Below are positions 1 through 7,618 of a stretch of DNA of 64,000 bases, piece by piece. The stretch's first letter is position 1. Every line of letters begins with the position of its first letter. A model generated the notes under the pieces. That model was not told the origin of the DNA, did no database searches, and saw only the letters and a program-made list of their open reading frames with translations. The stretch spans positions 248,001 through 312,000 of the forward strand of contig CANOQG010000006.1 of the NCBI GenBank assembly GCA_947568835.1, given 5' to 3'. A program made the translations under genes and the position numbers. The DNA comes from Protonemura montana (Eukaryota > Arthropoda > Insecta > Plecoptera > Nemouridae).

Positions 1-1716
1 CCTGCCCCATGTCCTGCCCCATGTCCTGCCCCATGTCCTGCCCTATGTCCTGCCCCATGTCCTGCCCCATGTCCTGCCCTATGTCCTGTCCCATGTCCTG
101 TCCCATGTCCTGCCCCATGTCCTGCCCCATGTCCTTCCCTATGTCCTGTCCCATGTCCTGCCCCATGTCCTGCCCCATGTCCTGCTCCATGTCCTCCCCC
201 TGTCCTGCCTCATGTCCCATGTCCTGCCCCGTGTCCTGCCCAATGTCCTGCCCCATGTCCTGCCCTATGTCCTGTCCCATGTCCTGCCCCATGTCCTGCC
301 CCATGTCCTGCCCCATGTCCTGCCCCATGTCTTTCCCCATGTCCCATGTCCTGCCCCATGTCCTGCCCCATGTCCTGCCCCATGTCCTGCCCCATGTCCT
401 GTCCCATGTCCTGCCTCATGTCCTGCCCCATGTCCTGCCCCATAGCCTGGCCTATGTCCTGCCCCATGTCCTGTCCCATGTCCTGCCCCATGTCCTGCCC
501 CATGTCCTGCCCCATGTCCTGCCCCATGTCCTGCCCCATGTCCTGTCCCATGTCATGTCCCATGTCCTGCTCCATGTCCTGCCCCATGTCCTGCCCCATG
601 TCCTGCCCTATGTCCTGCCCCATGTCCTGCCCCATGTCCTGCCCCATGTCCTGCCCCATGTCCTGCCCTATGTCCTGCCCCATGTCCTGCCCCATGTCTT
701 GCCCCATGTCCCATGTCCTGCCCCATGTCCTGCCCCATGTCCTACCCCATGTCCTGCCCTATGTCCTGTCTTATGTCCTGCCCCATGTCCTGCCCCATGT
801 CCTGCTCCATGTCCTGCCCCATGTCCTGCTCCATGTCCCATGTCCTGCCCCATGTCCTGCCCCATGTCCTGTCCCATGTCCTGCCTCATGTCCTGCCCCA
901 TGTCCTGCCCCATGTTCTGCCCCATGTCCTGCCCCATGTCCTGTCCCATGTCCTGCCCCATGTCATGCCCCATGTCCTGCCCCATGTCCTGCCCCATGTC
1001 CCATGTCCTGCCCCATGTCCTGCCCTTTGTCCTGTCACATTTCCTGCCCCATGTCCTGCCCCATGTCCTGCCCCATGTCCTGCCCCATGTCCTGCCCCAT
1101 GTTCTGCCCCATGTCCTGCCCTATGTCTTGCCCCATGTCCCATGTCCTGCCCCATGTCCTGCCCCATGTCCTGCCCCATGTCCTTCCCTATGTCCTGTCC
1201 TATGTCCTGCCCCATGTCCTGCCCCATGTCCTGCTCCATGTCCTCCCCCTGTCCTGCCCCATGTCCCATGTCCTGCCCCATGTCCTGCCCCATGTCCTGC
1301 CCCATGTCCTGCCCTATGTCCTGTCCCATGTCCTGCCCCATGTCCTGCCCCATGTCCTGCCCTATGTCCTGCCCCATGTCTTGCCCCATGTCCCATGTCC
1401 TGCCCCATGTCCTGCCCCATGTCCTGCCCTATGTCCTGCCCCATGTCCTGCCCCATTTTCTGCTCCATGTTCCACCCCATGTCCTGCCCCATGTCCCATG
1501 TCATGCCCCATGTCCTGCCCCATGTCCTGCCCCATGTCCTGTCCCATGTCCTGCTCCATGTCCTGCCCCATGTCTTACCTCATGTCCCATGTCCTGCCTC
1601 ATGTCCTGCCCCATGTCCTGCCCCATATCCTGCCCCATGTCCTGCCCCATGTCCTGCCCCATGTCCTGTCCCATGTCCTGCCCAATGTCCTGCCCCATGT
1701 CCTGCCCCATGTCCTG
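1..1716. repeat. Array I: 12-bp minisatellite with 7-bp punctuation
   Basis: Uninterrupted tandem copies of ATGTCCTGCCCC and near variants (TGTCCC, TGCCCT, TGCTCC, TGCCTC endings). Seven-base monomers ATGTCCC begin at 212, 339, 706, 833, 996, 1135, 1261, 1388, 1491 and 1582. Every spacing is a multiple of 12 plus 7 except one, which also contains an 11-bp monomer near 200-211-type sequence (the CTCCCCCTGTCC variant). The array continues past the left window edge. It is a near copy of 17651-19378, one monomer shorter between about 1389 and 1491. Reading frames through it are open only because the monomer lacks stops; I assign no gene. Confidence 0.98.
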
Positions 1717-2430
1717 CATCCGATGTCCTCTACCAGGAAGCCTCGGACCGCACTACTCCGCCTCCTCTGACCCATGACTTCCAAATCCCCTTATAGTGCT
1801 CCCAAGAAAGAAGAAAGAATGCCGCCTGCTGATCTACATCGGGGCAATCATTTATACCCATACCCTGCCTCATGTACTGCCATAAGTCCTGCCCTATGTT
1901 ATGCCCTATGCCCTGCCCCATGAACTGTATTATGTCCTGACTGACATCACGGCATCTGATGTCCTCATCCCAGAAAGCCGAGGACCGCAATACTCCGCCT
2001 TCTGGCTTCAGCCAGTCCTGTCCTGTCCTATGACCTGCCCCATGTTATGCCCCACATCCTGCCGCATATCCTGCCCAATGCCCCGACTATGTCAAACACA
2101 TCTTGGGTCTTATGTCCTCCCCGATGTCCTGGGGCATGTCCTGCACCAAGTCCTGCCCCATGTCCTGCACCATGTCTTGTCTGACACCATCGCATCCGAT
2201 GTCCTCATCCAGAATGCCGCGGACCCCGATACTTTGCCTTCTCAGACACATGGATTCCCAATTCATTTACACTGCTACTACGTTATAAGAAAGAATGCCC
2301 GCTAGATCGCGACCATCATTTTCACCGGAGACCAAACGCATCCTCCTCATCTCAGCTAGTTCTGCTCCATGTCCTGCCTTATGTCCTGATCCACATCCTG
2401 CCCCAAGTCCTGCCCCACGTTATGCCCTAA
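1716..2430. repeat. Degenerate ~238-bp repeats (x3) in element A1
   Basis: The head motif GCATCYGATGTCCTC begins at 1716, 1952 and 2192, so the spacings are 236 and 240 bp. After each head comes a related stretch (AGAAAGCCGAGGACC-like, then a TACTCCGCC-like run). Copies 1 and 3 also share a tail ending AAGAAAGAATGCC. Between the heads lie recognisable but decayed 12-bp monomers such as TATGTTATGCCC. This looks like an older, diverged higher-order repeat fossilised inside the young array. Open frames of 134 and 74 codons (1901-2305, 2295-2519) read through decayed monomers and are not credible genes. Confidence 0.75.
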
Positions 2431-2485
2431 GCCCTGCCCTATGTCCTGTACGATGTCCTGTTTCGCCTCTCCCGCCTCCTCTGCA

Positions 2486-2638
2486 GTTCATTGCCTCTGC
2501 CTTGCCGAAAGTTCATTGACCTCTGTTTTGCCGAAAGGTCATTCGCCTCTGATTTGCCCATGTCATTGACCTCTGTCTTGCCGAAAGTTCATTGACCTCT
2601 CTTTAGCCGAAAGGTCATCGACCTTTGTCTTGCTGAAC
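2486..2638. repeat. 25-26-bp tandem repeat, six copies (element A1)
   Basis: Units begin at 2486, 2511, 2537, 2562, 2587 and 2613. The shared core is GTTCATTGACCTCTG followed by TTGCCGAAA. Five of the six units end in GAAA or a one-base variant. The unit has no relationship to the 12-bp monomer. Several units contain RGKTCA-N-TGMCCY-like inverted half-sites (AGTTCATTGACCT at 2510-2522 and 2586-2598), discussed as a finding. Copies of the block are at 20148, 34215 and 43723. Confidence 0.85.
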
Positions 2639-2741
2639 AACATCTCGACAAGAGCCAGAGCTTTCTGACCGTGCGCCACACAAAGGAGAGCAATCTCGAA
2701 TCAGCAAGTCTAATCCGACGCCAGAGACACGTTGACGAGCC

Positions 2742-2816
2742 ATGAATTCCTCCACGGGCTTCGTCTGCGATCGTTGCGACAATGTCTTCACGTCGTTTGC
2801 CTACTCGGACGGCTAA
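2742..2816 (+). other. 24-codon ORF resembling half a C2H2 finger (speculative)
   Basis: The frame ATG...TAA encodes MNSSTGFVCDRCDNVFTSFA plus four residues. It has an F-x-C-x2-C-x3-F pattern like the first half of a C2H2 zinc finger, but no histidine pair follows before the stop. An in-frame TGA three codons upstream bounds it. A G at -3 is an acceptable eukaryotic start context. The stop codon lies inside a perfect hairpin loop (2805-2823). It could be a decayed first exon, or chance. Identical copies: 20404-20478, 34471-34545, 43979-44053. Confidence 0.2.
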
Positions 2817-2823
2817 CGTCCGA
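2805..2823. other. Perfect 7-bp hairpin, 5-nt loop (element A1)
   Basis: Arms TCGGACG (2805-2811) and CGTCCGA (2817-2823) flank the loop GCTAA. The stem is GC-rich and perfect. No T-run follows, so it is not an intrinsic terminator. It may be a structural element of a transcript or a chance palindrome. Confidence 0.6.
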
Positions 2824-2842
2824 ATGACACGGCGGCTTTCTA

Positions 2843-2888
2843 GCCTGCGCTACGGTAGTTAATATACACAACGGCTACTGTCGCAGGC
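2843..2888. other. Long imperfect inverted repeat around an AT-rich centre (element A1)
   Basis: The left arm GCCTGCGCTACGGTAG (2843-2858) pairs with the right arm CTACTGTCGCAGGC (2875-2888). The outer 7 bp are perfect, followed by a small bulge and a further GTAG/CTAC stem. The central stretch contains TTAATATACACA. Identical in all four A copies (20505, 34572, 44080). Confidence 0.65.
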
Positions 2889-3081
2889 AGTCAACGAGCC
2901 GCAAACATCGTTCCCTTCTACGTAGGATCCAGAATCACTCGATACGGACCATCTCCCCGACGCGCCATGGTCTCGGTGCTCTCGCGTCACCCTCCGTCGC
3001 GCGGGGGGTTAGGTTGCCACCGACGCGTAATACCAGTCTTTTAGCTACAATAGATTAGGCTTAGTGGTGGTTGTTAGTTCA

Positions 3082-3103
3082 CCTCGTGGTGGTCGACACG
3101 AGG
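3082..3103. other. Junction hairpin at the right end of element A1
   Basis: Perfect arms CCTCGTG (3082-3088) and CACGAGG (3097-3103) have an 8-nt loop. They end two bases before the 12-bp array resumes. The same hairpin sits at the same junction in all four A elements (20744, 34811, 44319). Confidence 0.65.
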
Positions 3104-4511
3104 CTCCTGCCCCATGTCCTGCCCTATGTCCTGCCCCATGTCCTGCCCCATTTTCTGCTCCATGTCCCGCCCCATGTCCTGCCCCATGTCCCATGTCATG
3201 CCCCATGTCCTGCCCCATGTCCTGCCCCATGTCCTGTCCCATGTCCTGCTCCATGTCCTGCCCCATGTCCTGCCCCATGTCCTGCCCCATGTCCTGCCCC
3301 ATGTCCTGTCCCATGTCATGTCCCATGTCCTGCTCCATGTCCTGCCCCATGTCCTGCCCCATGTCCTGCCCTATGTCCTGCCCCATGTCCTGCCCCATGT
3401 CCTGCCCCATGTCCTGCCCCATGTCCTGCCCTATGTCCTGCCCCATGTCCTGCCCCATGTCTTGCCCCATGTCCCATGTCCTGCCCCATGTCCTGCCCCA
3501 TGTCCTACCCCATGTCCTGCCCTATGTCCTGTCTAATGTCCTGCCCCATGTCCTGCCCCATGTCCTGCTCCATGTCCTGCCCCATGTCCTGCTCCATGTC
3601 CCATGTCCTGCCCCATGTCCTGCCCCATGTCCTGTCCCATGTCCTGCCTCATCTCCTGCCCCATGTCCTGCCCCATGTCCTGCCCCATGTCCTGCCCCAT
3701 GTCCTGTCCCATGTCCTGCCCCATTTCATGCCCCATGTCCTGCCCCATGTCCTGCCCCATGTCCCATGTCCTGCCCCATGTCCTGCCCCATGTCCTGTCA
3801 CATTTCCTGCCCCATGTCCTGCCCCATGTCCTGCCCCATGTCCTGCCCCATGTCCTGCCCCATGTTCTGCCCCATGTCCTGCCCTATGTCTTGCCCCATG
3901 TCCCATGTCCTGCCCCATGTCCTGCCCCATGTCCTGCCCTATGTCCTGTCCCATGTCCTGCCCCATGTCCTGCCCCATGTCCTGCCCTATGTCCTGCCCC
4001 ATGTCTTGCCCCATGTCCCATGTCCTGCCCCATGTCCTGCCCCATGTCCTGCCCCATGTCCTGCCCTATGTCCTGCCCCATGTCCTGCCCCATTTTCTGC
4101 TCCATGTTCCACCCCATGTCCTGCCCCATGTCCCATGTCATGCCCCATGTCCTGCCCCATGTCCTGCCCCATGTCCTGTCCCATGTCCTGCTCCATGTCC
4201 TGCCCCATGTCTTACCTCATGTCCCATGTCCTGCCTCATGTCCTGCCCCATGTCCCGCCCCATATCCTGCCCCATGTCCTGCCCCATGTCCTGCCCCATG
4301 TCCTGTCCCATGTCCTGCCCAATGTCCTGCCCCATGTCCTGCCCCATGTCCTGCCCTATGTCCTGCCCCATGTCCTGCCCCATGTCCTGCCCCATGTCCT
4401 GTCCCATGTCATGTCCCATGTCCTGCTCCATGTCCTGCCCCATGTCCTGCCCCATGTCCTGCCCTATGTCCTGCCCCATGTCCTGCCCCATGTCCTGCCC
4501 CATGTCCTGCC

Positions 4512-7500
4512 CTATGTCCTGCCCCATGTCCTGCCCCATGTCCCATGTCCTGCCCCATGTCCTGCCCCTTGTCCTGTCCCATTTCCTGCCCCATGTCCTA
4601 CCCCATGTCCTGCCCCATGTCCTGCCCCATGTCCTGCCCCATGTCCTGCCTCATGTCCTGCCCCATGTCTTGCCCCATGTCCCATGTCCTGCCCCATGTC
4701 CTGCCCCATGTCCTGCCCCATGTCCTGCCCTATGTCCTGTCTTATGTCCTGCCCCATGTAATGCCCCATTTTCTGCTCCATGTCCTGCCCCATGTCCCAT
4801 GTCATGCCCCATGTCCTGCCCCATGTCCTGCACCATGTCCTGTCCCATGTCCTGCTCCATGTCCTGCCCCATGTCCTGCCCCATGTCCTGCCCCATGTCC
4901 TGCCCCATGTCCTGTCCCATGTCATGTCCCATGTCCTGCTTCATGTCCTGCCCCATGTCCTGCCCCATGTCCTGCCCTATGTCCTGCCCCATGTCCTGCC
5001 CCATGTCCTGCCCCATGTCCTGCCCCATGTCCTGCCCTATGTCCTGCCCCATGTCCTGCCCCATGTCTTGCCCCATGTCCCATGTCCTGCCCCATGTCCT
5101 GCCCCATGTCCTACCCCATGTCCTGCCCTATGTCCTGTCTAATGTCCTGCCCCATGTCCTGCCCCATGTCCTGCTCCATGTCCTGCCCCATGTCCTGCTC
5201 CATGTCCCATGTCCTGCCCCATGTCCTGCCCCATGTCCTGTCCCATGTCCTGCCTCATCTCCTGCCCCATGTCCTGCCCCATGTCCTGCCCCATGTCCTG
5301 CCCCATGTCCTGTCCCATGTCCTGCCCCATTTCATGCCCCATGTCCTGCCCCATGTCCAGCCCCATGTCCCATGTCCTGCCCCATGTCCTGCCCCATGTC
5401 CTGTCACATTTCCTGCCCCATGTCCTGCCCCATGTCCTGCCCCATGTCCTGCCCCATGTCCTGCCCCATGTTCTGCCCCATGTCCTGCCCTATGTCTTGC
5501 CCCATGTCCCATGTCCTGCCCCATGTCCTGCCCCATGTCCTGCCCCATGTCCTTCCCTATGTCCTGTCCTATGTCCTGCCCCATGTCCTGCCCCATGTCC
5601 TGCTCCATGTCCTCCCCCTGTCCTGCCCCATGTCCCATGTCCTGCCCCATGTCCTGCCCCATGTCCTGCCCCATGTCCTGCCCTATGTCCTGTCCCATGT
5701 CCTGCCCCATGTCCTGCCCCATGTCCTGCCCTATGTCCTGCCCCATGTCTTGCCCCATGTCCCATGTCCTGCCCCATGTCCTGCCCCATGTCCTGCCCCA
5801 TGTCCTGCCCTATGTCCTGCCCCATGTCCTGCCCCATTTTCTGCTCCATGTTCCACCCCATGTCCTGCCCCATGTCCCATGTCATGCCCCATGTCCTGCC
5901 CCATGTCCTGCCCCATGTCCTGTCCCATGTCCTGCTCCATGTCCTGCCCCATGTCTTACCTCATGTCCCATGTCCTGCCTAATGTCCTGCCCCATGTCCC
6001 GCCCCATATCCTGCCCCATGTCCTGCCCCATGTCCTGCCCCATGTCCTGTCCCATGTCCTGCCCAATGTCCTGCCCCATGTCCTGCCCCATGTCCTGCCC
6101 TATGTCCTGCCCCATGTCCTGCCCCATGTCCTGCCCCATGTCCTGTCCCATGTCATGTCCCATGTCCTGCTCCATGTCCTGCCCCATGTCCTGCCCCATG
6201 TCCTGCCCTATGTCCTGCCCCATGTCCTGCCCCATGTCCTGCCCCATGTCCTGCCCTATGTCCTGCCCCATGTCCTGCCCCATGTCCCATGTCCTGCCCC
6301 ATGTCCTGCCCCTTGTCCTGTCCCATTTCCTGCCCCATGTCCTACCCCATGTCCTGCCCCATGTCCTGCCCCATGTCCTGCCCCATGTCCTGCCCCATGT
6401 CCTGCCCCATGTCTTGCCCCATGTCCCATGTCCTGCCCCATGTCCTGCCCCATGTCCTGCCCCATGTCCTGCCCTATGTCCTGTCTTATGTCCTGCCCCA
6501 TGTAATGCCCCATGTCCTGCTCCATGTCCTCCCCCTGTCCTGCCCTATGTCTTATGTCCTGCCCCATGTAATGCCCCATGTCCTGCTCCATGTCCTCCCC
6601 CTGTCCTGCCCTATGTCTTATGTCCTGCCCCATGTCCTGCCTCATGTCCTGCCCCATGTCCTTCCCTATGTCCTGTCCCATGTCCTGCCCCATTTCCTGC
6701 CCCATGTCCTGCTCCATGTCCTGCCCCATGTCCTGCCCCATGTCCTGCCCCATGTTCTGCCCCATGTCCTGCCCTATGTCTTGCCCCATGTCCCATGTCC
6801 TGCCCCATGTCCTGCCCCATGTCCTGCCCCATGTCCTTCCCTATGTCCTGTCCTATGTCCTGCCCCATGTCCTGCCCCATGTCCTGCTCCATGTCCTCCC
6901 CCTGTCCTGCCCCATGTCCCATGTCCTGCCCCATGTCCTGCCCCATGTCCTGCCCCATGTCCTGCCCTATGTCCTGTCCCATGTCCTGCCCCATGTCCTG
7001 CCCCATGTCCTGCCCTATGTCCTGCCCCATGTCTTGCCCCATGTCCCATGTCCTGCCCCATGTCCTGCCCCATGTCCTGCCCCATGTCCTGCCCTATGTC
7101 CTGCCCCATGTCCTGCCCCATTTTCTGCTCCATGTTCCACCCCATGTCCTGCCCCATGTCCCATGTCATGCCCCATGTCCTGCCCCATGTCCTGCCCCAT
7201 GTCCTGTCCCATGTCCTGCTCCATGTCCTGCCCCATGTCTTACCTCATGTCCCATGTCCTGCCTCATGTCCTGCCCCATGTCCCGCCCCATATCCTGCCC
7301 CATGTCCTGCCCCATGTCCTGCCCCATGTCCTGTCCCATGTCCTGCCCAATGTCCTGCCCCATGTCCTGCCCCATGTCCTGCCCTATGTCCTGCCCCATG
7401 TCCTGCCCCATGTCCTGCCCCATGTCCTGTCCCATGTCATGTCCCATGTCCTGCTCCATGTCCTGCCCCATGTCCTGCCCCATGTCCTGCCCTATGTCCT

Positions 7501-7618
7501 GCCCCATGTCCTGCCCCATGTCCTGCCCCATGTCCTGCCCTATGTCCTGCCCCATGTCCTGCCCCATGTCCCATGTCCTGCCCCATGTCCTGCCCCTTGT
7601 CCTGTCCCATTTCCTGCC
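4512..7618. repeat. 3.1-kb tandem duplication, copy 1
   Basis: The marker monomer order of this stretch repeats in 7619-10710 at an offset that rises from 3107 to 3143 bp as single-monomer or two-monomer indels accumulate. The largest is 24 bp inserted in the second copy between 8485 and 8874. The breakpoint near 7618 is visible as an immediate repetition of the CCTTGTCCTGTCCCATTTCC marker at about 7595 and 7672. Confidence 0.8.

Larger units (their letters stand above)
1717..3105. repeat. Interspersed element A, copy 1
   Basis: A 1389-bp interruption of the array that recurs at 19379, 33446 and 42954 with no substitution or indel that I could see. The left 770 bp is built from badly degraded monomers and a repeated block of about 238 bp. 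The middle 153 bp is a separate 25-26-bp tandem repeat. The right 470 bp is non-repetitive, contains CpG and has several inverted repeats. I see no transposase, reverse transcriptase, terminal inverted repeats or target-site duplication. All four copies keep the same monomer flanks, so the element appears to be copied with the array rather than by transposition. Confidence 0.93.
2639..3105. other. Non-repetitive core of element A1
   Basis: This is the only class of sequence in the window with no internal repeat, present as four copies. It contains CpG (for example GACGCG at 2959, a run of CGCGCG near 2998) and an AT-rich TTAATATACA stretch near 2860. Inverted repeats lie at 2805-2823, 2843-2888, 2959-2988 and 3082-3103. 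A 24-codon frame lies at 2742-2816. No tRNA cloverleaf, rRNA segment or long coding frame is evident. A promoter, a small structured RNA or a remnant of single-copy DNA captured by the array are all possible; the sequence does not decide between them. Confidence 0.6.

Noticed and set aside
1-1716. CRISPR array
   Set aside because: There are no unique spacers; units are contiguous and much shorter than CRISPR repeats.
1780-1830. Purine stretch AAGAAAGAAGAAAGAATG as a ribosome-binding or splice signal
   Set aside because: It is part of the degenerate 238-bp repeat and recurs in B; no downstream coding frame is supported.
1901-2305. 134-codon + frame and 86-codon - frame in the left half of element A (and copies)
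   Set aside because: They read through decayed 12-bp monomers. No domain is recognisable, and the frame is not conserved in the related B element.
3001-3060. Telomere-like TTAGG motifs (GGTTAGG and GATTAGG)
   Set aside because: Two isolated occurrences, not tandem; no telomeric run in the window.
1717-3105. Element A as a DNA transposon or retroelement
   Set aside because: No terminal inverted repeats across its ends, no target-site duplication, no polyA tail and no transposase or RT frame. All copies share the same flanks.
2639-3105. tRNA, rRNA or snRNA gene in the A core
   Set aside because: Hairpins are present, but no cloverleaf, A/B boxes or conserved rRNA segments could be recognised.
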